Positions 24,762 to 33,895 of a stretch of 64,000 nucleotides of DNA are shown here, piece by piece. The DNA lies in assembly GCF_900078305.2 (NCBI RefSeq), contig NZ_LT546027.1:62001-126000 (forward strand). Reading direction: 5' to 3'. The notes under the pieces were generated by a model that was not told where the DNA came from, made no database searches, and saw only the letters and a list, made by a program, of their open reading frames with translations. Position 1 is the first letter of the stretch, and every line of letters begins with the position of its first letter. Position numbers and translations under genes: made by a program. Origin of the DNA: Corynebacterium bouchesdurhonense. GTDB lineage: Bacteria > Actinomycetota > Actinomycetes > Mycobacteriales > Mycobacteriaceae.

Positions 24762-27152
24762 ATGAACAACCCGATGACTCCACCCCCCTTTGACACCACC
24801 GTCGGCGGGCACGTGCGCTCGTTCGCCGGCCGGGAGCCGAGCAACGCCACGCCGAAGAAGTTCTGGACGGGCCTGTCCGCCGCGGTCATCGAGCAGATTG
24901 CCGATGACTGGGACGCAACCCGGAAGACGTACGCGGCCACCCGCCAGCAGGCGTACTTTTCCGCTGAGTTCCTGCAGGGCCGCGCGCTGCTGAATAACCT
25001 CACCAACCTGGGCCTGGTTGAGGAGGCGGAGCGGGTCACGCGCGAGAACGGCCACGAGCTCAGCGACGTCTTGGAGGCGGAGCACGACGCCGCGCTAGGC
25101 AACGGCGGTTTGGGCCGCCTAGCCGCGTGCTTCCTGGATTCCGCGGTGACGCAGGATTACCCGGTGACGGGCTACGGCCTGCTCTACCGCTACGGGCTGT
25201 TCCGCCAGGAGTTCGCGGACGGGTTCCAGAAGGAGCTCCCGGACGCGTGGAAGGAGAGCTTCTACCCGTTCATCATCCGCCGCGGCACGCAGCAGCGCAC
25301 GGTGAAGTTCGACGACATGACGGTTCGCGCGGTGCCCTACGACATGCCGATCACCGGGTACGGCACCAAGAACGTGGGCACGCTGCGCCTGTGGGACGCC
25401 AAGCCGGTCGACGAATTCGACTACGACGCTTTCAACTCCCAGCGCTTCTCCGACGCGATTCTGGAGCGCGAAGCCGTGCACGACATCACCCGCGTGCTCT
25501 ACCCCAACGATTCCTCCTACGAGGGCAAGATGCTGCGCGTGCGCCAGCAGTACTTCTTCGTCTCCGCCTCGCTGCAGGAGATGATCGACACCTACATCGA
25601 GCACCACGGCGAGGACCTGACCGGCTTCGCCCGCTTCAACTCAATCCAGCTCAACGACACGCACCCGGTGCTGGGCATCCCCGAGCTCATGCGCCTGCTG
25701 ATGGACGAGCACGGCCTGGGCTGGGACGAGGCCTGGAAGGTCACCACCGAGGCGTTCGCCTACACCAACCACACGGTGCTGCAGGAGGCGCTGGAGACCT
25801 GGGAGGTCTCCATCTTCCAGCGCCTGTTCTGGCGCATCTGGCAGATCGTGGAGGAGATTGACCGCCGCTACCGCATCGACATGGAGGCCCGCGGCGTTGA
25901 CCCGGCAACGGCGCACCACTACTCCCCGGTGCACGACGGCTCGGTGCACATGGCCTGGATTGCCTGCTACGCCGCTTACTCCATCAACGGCGTGGCCGCG
26001 CTGCACACAGAGATTCTCAAGCGCGAGACGCTCGCGTTCTGGTATGGCCTCGCCCCGGAGAAGTTCAACAACAAGACCAACGGCGTGACCCCGCGCCGCT
26101 GGCTGCGCATGTGCAACCCGCGCCTGTCCGAGCTGTTGGACCGCCTGTCCGGCTCGGACGCGTGGGTGACGGACCTGTCCAAGCTCAAGGAGCTGCGCGC
26201 GTACGGCGACGACGCGGACGTGATGCGCGAGCTGCGCGAGATCAAGGCCGCCAACAAACGGGACTTCGCCGAGTGGATCGCCGAGCGCCAGGGCGTCGAG
26301 ATCGACCCCGAGTCGATCTTCGACACCCAGATCAAGCGCCTGCACGAGTACAAGCGCCAGCTCATGAACGCCCTCTACATCCTGGACCTGTACTTCCGCA
26401 TCAAGGAGGACGGGGAGCGCGACGTACCGAAGCGCACCTTCATCTTCGGCGCGAAGGCCGCGCCTGGCTACGACATGGCCAAGGGCATCATCAAACTGAT
26501 CAACACCATCGGGGAGCTGGTCAACAACGATCCCACGGTGTCCGAGTACATCCACGTCGTCTTTGTGGAGAACTACAACGTCTCCCCCGCCGAGCACGTC
26601 ATCCCCGCCTCGGACGTCTCCGAGCAGATCTCCACCGCGGGCAAGGAGGCGTCAGGCACCTCCAACATGAAGTTCATGATGAACGGCGCGCTCACCCTCG
26701 GCACCATGGACGGCGCGAACGTGGAGATCGTGGAGGCCGTGGGCGAGGACAACGCCTACATCTTCGGCGCGCTGGAGGATGAGCTGCCCGAGCTGAAGCG
26801 CAACTACAACCCGCACCAGGTGGCGCAGGACACGCCGGGGCTGATGCGCGCCATCGACGCGCTCACCGACGGCACGCTGGATGACCGGGGCACGGGCGCG
26901 TTTGCCAACATCAGGGCATCGCTTTTCGACGGCCACGGTGGCTCAGCCCCCGACGTCTACTACGTCATCGGCGACTTTGCGGAGTACCGCGCCACGCGCG
27001 ACCGCATGGCGCAGGATTACTACCGGGACCCGGAGCACTGGGCCCGCATGTGCTGGGTGAACATCTGCGAATCCGGGCGCTTCTCTTCCGACCGCACCAT
27101 TCGCGACTACGCGCAGGACGTGTGGAAGATCGAGCCGGCGCCGATCAAGTAG
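24762..27152 (+). CDS. glgP: Glycogen/maltodextrin phosphorylase
   Basis: The enzyme releases glucose 1-phosphate from alpha-1,4-glucans using a pyridoxal phosphate cofactor. The 796-residue length is standard. Seen are YFSAEFLQGRALLNNL, EHDAALGNGGLGRLAACFLD, the RIHEYKRQ-type motif (KRLHEYKRQLMNAL) and the cofactor-lysine region EASGTSNMKFMMNGALTLGT with MDGANVEI. All catalytic elements look intact. It lies 10 bases upstream of pabA, so transcription may continue into the PABA genes, and belongs with glgX and treY as glycogen-trehalose functions in this window. Confidence 0.96.
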   Translation: MNNPMTPPPFDTTVGGHVRSFAGREPSNATPKKFWTGLSAAVIEQIADDWDATRKTYAATRQQAYFSAEFLQGRALLNNLTNLGLVEEAERVTRENGHELSDVLEAEHDAALGNGGLGRLAACFLDSAVTQDYPVTGYGLLYRYGLFRQEFADGFQKELPDAWKESFYPFIIRRGTQQRTVKFDDMTVRAVPYDMPITGYGTKNVGTLRLWDAKPVDEFDYDAFNSQRFSDAILEREAVHDITRVLYPNDSSYEGKMLRVRQQYFFVSASLQEMIDTYIEHHGEDLTGFARFNSIQLNDTHPVLGIPELMRLLMDEHGLGWDEAWKVTTEAFAYTNHTVLQEALETWEVSIFQRLFWRIWQIVEEIDRRYRIDMEARGVDPATAHHYSPVHDGSVHMAWIACYAAYSINGVAALHTEILKRETLAFWYGLAPEKFNNKTNGVTPRRWLRMCNPRLSELLDRLSGSDAWVTDLSKLKELRAYGDDADVMRELREIKAANKRDFAEWIAERQGVEIDPESIFDTQIKRLHEYKRQLMNALYILDLYFRIKEDGERDVPKRTFIFGAKAAPGYDMAKGIIKLINTIGELVNNDPTVSEYIHVVFVENYNVSPAEHVIPASDVSEQISTAGKEASGTSNMKFMMNGALTLGTMDGANVEIVEAVGEDNAYIFGALEDELPELKRNYNPHQVAQDTPGLMRAIDALTDGTLDDRGTGAFANIRASLFDGHGGSAPDVYYVIGDFAEYRATRDRMAQDYYRDPEHWARMCWVNICESGRFSSDRTIRDYAQDVWKIEPAPIK

Positions 27153-27162
27153 CCGCGCCTGC

Positions 27163-28272
27163 ATGATCCTGCTCGTAGACAATTACGATTCCTACACGTA
27201 TAACCTGGCCCACCTCATCGCCGAGGCGGCGGGGCGCGAGCCGCTGGTGGTGCCCGCCGGCGAGGCCGCCGGACTGCCGCAGCGCGTGCGCGCGGGCGAG
27301 TTCAGCCACGTGGTCATCTCCCCCGGCCCCGGCACCCCCGAGCGGGAGGAGGATTTCGGCGCATCCCGGCGCGTGATCGAGGCCGCGGCACAGGCGGAGG
27401 TGCCCCTGCTGGGCGTATGCCTGGGCCACCAGGGGCTGGCCATGCTCGCAGGGGCCGAGGTCACGCGCGCGCCCGAGCCGCGCCACGGCTTCGTCTCCAC
27501 GCTGACGCACTCCGGCGAGGGCATCTTCGCGGGCGTGCCGCAGGGCTGCAAGGTGGTTCGCTACCACTCACTGCACGTCGGCGAGGTGCCCGGGTGCACC
27601 GTGCACGCGCGCAGCGAGGACGGCGTGGTGCAAGCGCTGAAGGTGAACGGACTGCCCCACTGGGGCGTGCAGTTCCACCCGGAGTCGGTGCTCACCGAGC
27701 ACGGCGCGACCATGATGCGCAACTTCCTCGGGGGTTATCGCCTCGTCCGGCGCGAGGTGGCGGGCCCGCTCGATTGCCAGCGGGTGTTCCAGGGCTTGCG
27801 CGCCGAGGGCGGCGGGCGCGACGCCTTCTTCCTGGACTCCGCGGATCCGCGCGGGCGCTTCTCCATCTTGGGCGACACCGCCGGGGAGCTCAGCCGCAGC
27901 TACCGCTACCGGCTGGGGGACACCCCGGACATCTTCGACACCCTCGAACGCGAGCTGGCCGCGCGGGTGGCGGACGCGCCGGACCTGCCGTTCACGGGCG
28001 GGGTTGTGGGCTCCCTGGGCTACGAGTGCGCCGAGCTCCCCCTGCCGGTGCGGTTGTCGCCCCGCTCGCCGTATCCGGACGCCTACTTCGTGCGCCCGCA
28101 GTCCTTCATCGTCTACGACCACGCCTCGCAGACGGCGCACCTGTGCTGCCTGCAGCACGCGCACAGCCCAGGGACTCGCGAGAGCGACGCCCTGCTGGAC
28201 CGGCTCGAGCGGGTGGTGCAGGCGGCGGAAGCGGCGGGCCGTCTCGTTTCCACAACTGACGCTGCCGGCTAG
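27163..28272 (+). pseudogene. pabAB: Aminodeoxychorismate synthase PabAB, N-terminal part (glutaminase + PabB N-domain)
   Basis: The frame encodes a complete glutamine amidotransferase (ILLVDNYDSYTYNLAHLI; GVCLGHQGLAML with the catalytic Cys; WGVQFHPESVLTEHG) fused to the N-terminal domain of PabB (DAFFLDSADPRGRFSILGD; GGVVGSLGYECAEL). It stops early at 28272, in the linker before the PabB catalytic domain, which continues in another frame at 28397. The enzyme aminates chorismate for folate synthesis. The last 11 codons correspond to adapter-like DNA (28239-28271), so the break is probably artificial and the real gene a fused pabAB of about 620 residues. Confidence 0.85.
28239..28271 (+). other. 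Nextera-adapter-like segment in pabB
   Basis: Twenty-six of 33 bases match the reverse complement of the Nextera read-1 adapter, including the run CTGACGCTGCCG. The segment begins exactly where the pabB frame loses its family resemblance. The following 28272-28415 has no match to PabB and is probably spurious too. Confidence 0.6.
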
Positions 28273-28396
28273 GGAACGCGGGGTCGGTTGTGGGGGATGT
28301 GCAGTACGGATTTGAAAAGATCGAATACGGGTCGCAAGAGGTTCATAGACGGGTTATACATCACTGTTTTGGTGTGCGGCACGCGGCAGGATCACG

Positions 28397-29218
28397 GTGC
28401 GGATGGATACGGCTGCGGAGGGGGCGTCGATAAGCAATGGCTCCTGGCGCAGCGAGCGATACCTCGAGCGCATCGAGCGGGCGCAGGAACTGCTGCGCGC
28501 GGGCGAGAGCTACGAGGTGTGCCTGACGGACACGTACACAGCGCGGGCCGAGGGCGAGCTCTACCCAGCGCTGCGCGCCCACAACCCAGCGCCGTACGCC
28601 GCGCACCTGGTGTTCGACGGCGTGGAGGTGGCCAGCGCCTCGCCCGAGCGCTTCCTCACCGTGCGCGGGCGCGCGGTGGAGACGAAGCCGATCAAGGGCA
28701 CGCTCGCGGCGGGCGAGGACCCGGCGCGGCCCGCCGCGGACCCGAAGACGCGCGCCGAGAACCTCATGATCGTGGACCTTTTGCGCAACGACCTCTCGCG
28801 CGGGTGCGAGCCCGGCAGCGTGCGCGTGCCGAAGCTCATGGCCGTGGAGAGCTACGCCACGGTGCACCAGCTGGTCTCCACTATCACTGGCCGGCTGCGC
28901 ACGGGCGTGGGCGCGGTGGACGCCGTGCGCGCCGCGTTCCCGCCCGGGTCCATGACGGGGGCGCCGAAGGTGCGCACCTGCGAGATCATCGACCTGCTCG
29001 AGACCGGGCCGCGCGGGGTGTACTCGGGCGCGCTCGGTTACTTCGGCTTCGACGGGCAGGCTGACCTCTCCGTGGTCATCCGCGCCGCGGTGCGCTCGGG
29101 TGCCGGCGAGGTGACCGTCGGCGCGGGCGGCGCGATCGTCCTGGACTCCGACCCCGCGGCCGAGCTGGCCGAGCGGGACCTGAAGGCCAGCTCCGTGCTG
29201 GGGGCCTGGGATGCGTAG
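28397..29218 (+). pseudogene. pabB: PabB C-terminal chorismate-binding domain (detached)
   Basis: The 273-residue frame holds the catalytic domain of aminodeoxychorismate synthase component I: AGESYEVCLTDTY, ETKPIKGTLAAGE, NLMIVDLLRNDLSRGCEPGS, and PGSMTGAPKVRTCEIID. It could be translated from GTG 28397, which has AGGA 5 bases upstream, but that start lies in the doubtful segment. It includes a family repeat (28420-28444, encoding GASISN). It overlaps pabC by 8 bases. Together with 27163-28272 it represents one pabAB gene interrupted by about 150 bases. Confidence 0.85.
28420..28444 (+). repeat. Dispersed ~25-bp repeat, copy in pabB
   Basis: G-run, GCGTCGATAAGC and GGCTCC; in the pabB frame it encodes GASISN, in the linker before the catalytic domain. 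Confidence 0.72.
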
Positions 29219-29543
29219 CTACGCCTGGCACGGCGGGTTCGTCCCCCGCGACTTCCCCGGCGCGCCGCTCGAGGTCGCTGACTCGTGGCGGCACTCGCAC
29301 GGCCGCGCCAACGGCCTGGACCTGCACCTCGCCCGCTTCGAGGCCGCGGCCGGCCCGCTGCCGGCGGGCTTCGTCGACGCCATGCTCCCGCTGATCGCCG
29401 AGGGGGAGCTCTTCCCCCGCATTGCGCAAAGCGGGGGGCTTTTGCTTCTCGACGTCCGGGTGTGCGGGCGGGCGCACCTCGGCGACGCGCCCCCCCCAGC
29501 CCCCTACCCGCTAAGGCTCGCGGGCGGCGCAAGATGTGAATAA
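29211..29543 (+). pseudogene. pabC: Aminodeoxychorismate lyase PabC, N-terminal fragment
   Basis: The fragment begins MRSYAWHGGFVPRDFPGAPL and includes DSWRHSHGRANGLDLHLARF, matching the start of actinobacterial PabC-like class IV aminotransferases, which release 4-aminobenzoate and pyruvate from aminodeoxychorismate. It ends prematurely at TAA 29541, within DNA resembling the Tn5 mosaic end. The rest of the protein continues in a different frame at about 29546-30001. A family repeat (29434-29460) encodes its LLLLDVR stretch. ATG 29211 overlaps the end of pabB. Confidence 0.75.
29434..29460 (+). repeat. Dispersed ~25-bp repeat, copy in pabC
   Basis: A G-run, then CTTTTGCTTCTCGACG and TCCGGG. 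It encodes GGLLLLDVR in the pabC N-terminal fragment. Confidence 0.75.
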
Positions 29544-29550
29544 GGGCCGC
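29518..29550 (+). other. Nextera-adapter-like segment in pabC
   Basis: AGATGTGAATAAGGG matches the Tn5 mosaic end AGATGTGTATAAGAG with two mismatches, and 23 of the 33 adapter positions agree overall. It coincides with the pabC frame break. Confidence 0.5.
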
Positions 29551-29596
29551 CCGCCCCCCCTCCCCGCGCGCCGGCGACCCCCGCACACGCCCCGAG

Positions 29597-30001
29597 GTGA
29601 AGGGGCCAGACTTCGGCGCCCTGCGCGCCTTCCGCACCCGCCACCAGCTCGCGGGCACCGACGACACGGTGATTGTGGACTCCACCGGCGCGATGCTGGA
29701 GACCACCACCGGCGCGCTCGCCGCCTGGGACGGCGCGGCGCTTATGGTGCCGGACGGTGTGTGGCTGCCGAGCGTGACCCTGCGCCAGGTCGCCCGCCGC
29801 GCGCGGGAGGCGGGGGCGCGCGTCGAGCGGCGCCGCTTCACGCCCGAGTTCGCGGCCTCGCACCCCCTGTGGTTCCTGAACTCCCTACACGGCATCAGCC
29901 CCGTCACCGAGCTGCGCGCGGCTGGTGGGGTGACCGTGCGCCCGCCCGCACACCCGGACGTCGCCGAGTGGCAGTCCTGGTGGTGGGGCGGGTTTGCCTA
30001 G
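29597..30001 (+). pseudogene. pabC: Aminodeoxychorismate lyase PabC, C-terminal fragment
   Basis: From VKGPDFGALRAFRTRHQLAG onward the frame encodes the rest of a PabC-like class IV aminotransferase: DDTVIVDSTGAMLETTTGAL and HPLWFLNSLHGISPVTEL. The same frame is open back to about 29540 (DPRTRP just before VKGPDF is also family-like), so the missing piece is very short. Read with 29211-29543 it makes one lyase gene. Its stop overlaps the stop of the convergent UvrA-like gene by 4 bases. Confidence 0.75.
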
Positions 30002-32415
30002 ACCGCGCGGGAGCGCAGCGCGGCGCCGGTGGCGGTGTCGCCCTGCGCCACCTCGGCCGGGGTGCCGTCGGCGATGATACGCCCGCCGTGCGCGCCCGCG
30101 CCCGGCCCCATCTCGATGACCCGGTCCGCCTGGGCCAGCACGGACAGGTCGTGCTCCACCACGATGACGGTCTGGCCCGCGTCGACCAGGCTGTTGAGCT
30201 CGGTGACGAGGAGCGCCACGTCCGCCGGGTGGAGGCCGGTGGTGGGCTCGTCGAGCAGGTAGACGGTGTGGCCGCGGCGGGAGTTGCGGGAGCGCTGCAG
30301 CTCCGTGGCCAGCTTGATGCGCTGCGCCTCACCGCCGGAGAGCTCCGGCGCGCCCTGGCCCAGGCGCAGGTAGCCCAGGCCAACCGCCTGTAGCGTCTCC
30401 ACCGCGCGCAGCACCCGAGGTTCCTCGGCGAACACCTCGGCCGCCTCGTCCACGGTGAGCCCCAGCACGTCCGCGATGGTGCGGCCGTTCCAGGTCACCT
30501 CGAGGGTCTCGTCGTTGTAGCGCGCGCCGCCGCAATCCGGGCACGTGGTGTAGGAGCCGGGGAGGAAGACCAGCTCCACCTCGATCTGTCCGGCGCCCCC
30601 GCAGGTGGGGCACTGACCCTGCTTGACGTTGTACGAGAAGCGCGAGGCGGTCCAGCGGCGGCGCTTCGCCTCGTCGGTGGCGGCGAAGAGCTTGCGCACG
30701 TCGTCGAAGAGCCCGGTGTAGGTGGCCAACGTCGAGCGCGGGGTGCGCCCGATCGGCTTCTGGGTGATCTGCACCATGCGGCTCACCTGGTCGAGGCCGT
30801 CGGCGGAGGCGACGGACCAGCGTTCCTCCTGGCCGAACTCCAGCTCGTCCTCCTCATCGTCGGCGGCCGCGGCCTGGCGCAGCACGCCGGCCAGCACCGT
30901 GCTGACCAGGGTGGACTTGCCGGAGCCGGACACACCCGCCACCGCGGTGAACTGGCCCAGGCCGAAGCTCACGTCCAGGTCCTCGATGCTGCGCGCGTTG
31001 GTGGCGTGCAGGGTGAGGGATGCGGTGGCGGCGCGGGGGGCGTCGAGAAGCGAAAGCCCCCTATTCGCGAGCGCGCGGGCGGTCGGGGTATCGGCGTCGT
31101 ACTCGCCCACCGGGCCCGAATACACCACGCGGCCGCCGAGCTCGCCGGCGAGCGGGCCGACATCCACCAGCCAGTCCGCCTGCGCCACGAGGTCCATGTC
31201 GTGCTCCACTAGGAGCACGGAATTGCCGGCGTCGATGAAGCGACGGCAGGTCTCAAGCACCGCCTCGCGCTCGGTGGGGTGCAGGCCGGCGGACGGCTCG
31301 TCCAGCACGTACGCCACCCCGAAGAGGCCGGAGCGCAACTGGGATGCCAGCCGGATGCGCTGCAGCTCGCCGGCGGAGAGGGTCTGCGCCGGGCGGTCCA
31401 GGCTCAGGTGGCCCAGGCCGAGGTCGAGGGCGGATTGCAGCGCCGGCACGATTTGGCGAAGCAGCAGGTGCTCCGCGGAATTCTCCGGCGCGGTGCGCTC
31501 ACCCAAAATTTCCGCCACCCGCTCCAGCGGCAGCGCGCCCAGCTCGTCGATGGCCAGGCCCGCGTACGTGACCTCGAGCGCGAGCGGGTTCAGGCGGCGG
31601 CCGCCGCACGTCTCGCACACCCGCGACTCCATGAAGGACAGGGTGCGCTTGCGCAGGGGCTCGGACTGCGTCTCCGCCAGCGTCTTGGTCAGGTAACTGG
31701 CCACCGAGCGCCACGTGCCCTGGTAGTTGCGCTGGATCTGATCCGCGCCGCGGTGCGGCTTCACCGTCACCACCGGGCGCTCGTCGGTGAACAGGATCCA
31801 CTCCCGGTCCCGCTCCGGCAGGTCCTGCCACGGCGAATCCAGGTCAAAGCCCAGCTCGGCCAGGATGTCGTGGAAATTCTTGCCCGCCCAAGCACCGGGC
31901 CACGCCGCGATCGCGCCCTCCTCGATGGATTTGGTGGGGTCCGGCACCATCGAGCGCTCCGTGGGCTCGTGCACCACGCCCGTGCCCTGGCACGTGGGGC
32001 ACATGCCCTCGGGGGTGTTCGGCGAGAATGAGTCCGAGTACAGGCCGTGCGGGTTGTCGCCGGCGCGGGAGTAGAGCAAGCGGACGCTGTTGGACAGCGC
32101 CGAGATAGTCCCCACGGTGGAGCGCGCCCCACCCCCGGAGGTGGACTGCTGCAGCGCCACCGTGGGCGGCAGGCCCTCCACCTGGCTCACCTGCGGGTCT
32201 ACCGCCGAGCCGATAAGCCGGCGGGCGAACGGGGCGACGGACTCGAAGTAGCGGCGCTGCCCCTCGCCGTGGATCGTGCCGAATGCGAGGGAGGACTTCC
32301 CCGAGCCCGACACGCCGGTGACGGCGACGAGCGCGCCACGGGGGATGTCCACGTCCACGTTGCGCAGGTTGTGCAGGTGGGCGTCTCGAATCTGAATGGC
32401 TGGGAAATCAGGCAT
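29998..32415 (-). CDS. UvrA-like excinuclease ATPase (UvrA2 type)
   Basis: The 805-residue protein has two ABC ATPase modules: Walker A GVSGSGKSSLAFGTIHGEGQ and GVSGSGKSTLVSTVL, ABC signatures TLSAGELQRIRLA and ELSGGEAQRIKLA, and Walker B segments YVLDEPSAGLHP and YLLDEPTTGLHP. Zinc-binding CPTCQGTGVV and CPTCGGAG...CPDCGGARYN are kept. It is about 150 residues shorter than UvrA and lacks part of the UvrB-interaction region, as in UvrA2 paralogues tied to drug or DNA-adduct tolerance. ATG 32415 (MPDFPAIQIRD) has TAGGTT 7 bases upstream. A family repeat copy encodes LLDAP (31036-31061). Confidence 0.92.
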   Translation of the reverse strand: MPDFPAIQIRDAHLHNLRNVDVDIPRGALVAVTGVSGSGKSSLAFGTIHGEGQRRYFESVAPFARRLIGSAVDPQVSQVEGLPPTVALQQSTSGGGARSTVGTISALSNSVRLLYSRAGDNPHGLYSDSFSPNTPEGMCPTCQGTGVVHEPTERSMVPDPTKSIEEGAIAAWPGAWAGKNFHDILAELGFDLDSPWQDLPERDREWILFTDERPVVTVKPHRGADQIQRNYQGTWRSVASYLTKTLAETQSEPLRKRTLSFMESRVCETCGGRRLNPLALEVTYAGLAIDELGALPLERVAEILGERTAPENSAEHLLLRQIVPALQSALDLGLGHLSLDRPAQTLSAGELQRIRLASQLRSGLFGVAYVLDEPSAGLHPTEREAVLETCRRFIDAGNSVLLVEHDMDLVAQADWLVDVGPLAGELGGRVVYSGPVGEYDADTPTARALANRGLSLLDAPRAATASLTLHATNARSIEDLDVSFGLGQFTAVAGVSGSGKSTLVSTVLAGVLRQAAAADDEEDELEFGQEERWSVASADGLDQVSRMVQITQKPIGRTPRSTLATYTGLFDDVRKLFAATDEAKRRRWTASRFSYNVKQGQCPTCGGAGQIEVELVFLPGSYTTCPDCGGARYNDETLEVTWNGRTIADVLGLTVDEAAEVFAEEPRVLRAVETLQAVGLGYLRLGQGAPELSGGEAQRIKLATELQRSRNSRRGHTVYLLDEPTTGLHPADVALLVTELNSLVDAGQTVIVVEHDLSVLAQADRVIEMGPGAGAHGGRIIADGTPAEVAQGDTATGAALRSRAV
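31036..31061 (+). repeat. Dispersed ~25-bp repeat, copy in uvrA-like gene
   Basis: Five G, GCGTCGAGAAGC, then AAAGCCCCC: the most symmetrical copy, with G-run and C-run both complete. It sits between the two ATPase modules. Confidence 0.78.
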
Positions 32416-32422
32416 GGCACCC

Positions 32423-32428
32423 AACCTA
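32423..32428 (-). promoter_or_regulatory. Putative -10 box of the uvrA-like gene
   Basis: TAGGTT lies 7 bases before ATG 32415 on the minus strand, a leaderless position. Confidence 0.4.
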
Positions 32429-32441
32429 CCCACGCGGGGCA

Positions 32442-33869
32442 CTACAGCGGGTTGCGCGTGTCCTCGCCGAGCTGGTGCACGTGGATGGTGTTCGTGGTGC
32501 CCGTAACCCCCGGCGGAATGCCCGCGACCACCACCATCGTGTCGCCCTCCTTGTACTCGTCGATCGCCAGCAGGATGTCATCCACCGTTCTCAGCATGTC
32601 GTCGGTGTTGTGCACGTCCGCGCACAGGAACGTCTCCACGCCCCACGTCACCGCGAGCTGGGAGCGCACCTGCTGCACCGGGGTGAAAACCAGAAGCGGC
32701 AGCTCCGGGTGCAGGCGCGCCACGCGGCGGGCGGTGTCGCCTGAGGTGGTGAAGGTGACCAGCGCCTTCGCGTTGAGGCGCTGGGCAATGTCGTTGGCGG
32801 AGTAGGACACCACGCCCCGCTTGGTGCGCGGGATGTGGTTCAGCGGCGGCACGCTGCCCATGCTCTCGGCGGAGCGGACGATGCGGCTCATGGTGCGGAC
32901 CACGTTGCGCGGGTTCACGCCCACCGAGGTCTCGCCGGAGAGCATCACCGCGTCTGCGCCGTCCAGCACCGCATTCGCCACGTCGGAGGCCTCGGCGCGG
33001 GTCGGGCGGGAGTTCTCGATCATGGAGTCGAGCATTTGCGTGGCGACGATCACCGGCTTCGCGTTCTCCCGCGCGATCTGGATCACGCGCTTCTGCACCA
33101 GCGGCACCTGCTCCAGCGGGATCTCCACACCGAGGTCGCCGCGGGCCACCATCACCGCGTCGAAGGCCAAGATGATGGACTCGAGTGCGTCCACCGCCTC
33201 GGGCTTCTCCAGCTTGGCAATCACGGGCACGCGCCGGCCAACCTCGTCCATGATCTCGTGGACCAGATCCACATCCGACGGCGAACGGACGAAGGACAGG
33301 GCAATCATGTCCACGCCGAGGCGCAGTGCGAAACGGAGGTCCTCCTTGTCCTTCTCGCTCAGCGCCGGCACGGAAATATCCATGCCGGGCAGGGACACGC
33401 CCTTGTTGTTGGAGACGGGGCCGCCCTCGGTGACCTCGCAGACCACGTCGTTGCCGTCCACCTCGCGGCAGATCAAGCCCACCTTGCCATCGTCCACCAG
33501 CAGGCGGTCCCCCGGCTTCGCGTCCTGCGCCAAATTCTTGTAGGTGGTGGAAACGCGGTCGTGCGTGCCCTCCACGTCATCCACGGTGATGCGGACGATC
33601 TCGCCCGTCTCCCACACCGTCTTGCCGTCGCCCTCGAAGCGGCCGAGGCGGATCTTGGGCCCCTGCAAGTCCGCCAGGATGCCCACCGCGTGGCCGGACT
33701 CGTCCGTGGCCTCGCGCACCCAGCGGTAGTTCTGCTCATGGTCGGGGTAATCGCCGTGCGAGAAGTTCAGGCGGGCCACATCCATGCCTTCGCGAACGAG
33801 CCCCAAGATAGCGTCCTTGCTCGCCACAGCCGGGCCGAGCGTGCATACGATCTTCGTTCTTCTATTCAC
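32442..33869 (-). CDS. pyk: Pyruvate kinase
   Basis: Pyk converts phosphoenolpyruvate and ADP to pyruvate and ATP. The protein begins VNRRTKIVCTLGPAV, contains MDVARLNFSHGDYPDHEQNY, the signature lysine region VPVIAKLEKPEAVDAL and the metal site MVARGDLGVEIPLEQVPLVQ, and ends HVHQLGEDTRNPL. Length is about 475. GTG 33869 is chosen because the family starts there and because TAAGGT, a possible -10 box or Shine-Dalgarno site, lies 7 bases upstream; GTG 33878 is the alternative. Confidence 0.97.
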   Translation of the reverse strand: MNRRTKIVCTLGPAVASKDAILGLVREGMDVARLNFSHGDYPDHEQNYRWVREATDESGHAVGILADLQGPKIRLGRFEGDGKTVWETGEIVRITVDDVEGTHDRVSTTYKNLAQDAKPGDRLLVDDGKVGLICREVDGNDVVCEVTEGGPVSNNKGVSLPGMDISVPALSEKDKEDLRFALRLGVDMIALSFVRSPSDVDLVHEIMDEVGRRVPVIAKLEKPEAVDALESIILAFDAVMVARGDLGVEIPLEQVPLVQKRVIQIARENAKPVIVATQMLDSMIENSRPTRAEASDVANAVLDGADAVMLSGETSVGVNPRNVVRTMSRIVRSAESMGSVPPLNHIPRTKRGVVSYSANDIAQRLNAKALVTFTTSGDTARRVARLHPELPLLVFTPVQQVRSQLAVTWGVETFLCADVHNTDDMLRTVDDILLAIDEYKEGDTMVVVAGIPPGVTGTTNTIHVHQLGEDTRNPL

Positions 33870-33876
33870 GCCGCCC

Positions 33877-33882
33877 ACCTTA
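33877..33882 (-). promoter_or_regulatory. Putative -10 box or RBS of pyk
   Basis: TAAGGT lies 7 bases before GTG 33869. It fits a leaderless -10 but AAGG could also act as a ribosome-binding site. Confidence 0.35.
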
Positions 33883-33895
33883 CTCAGATTTGCCC

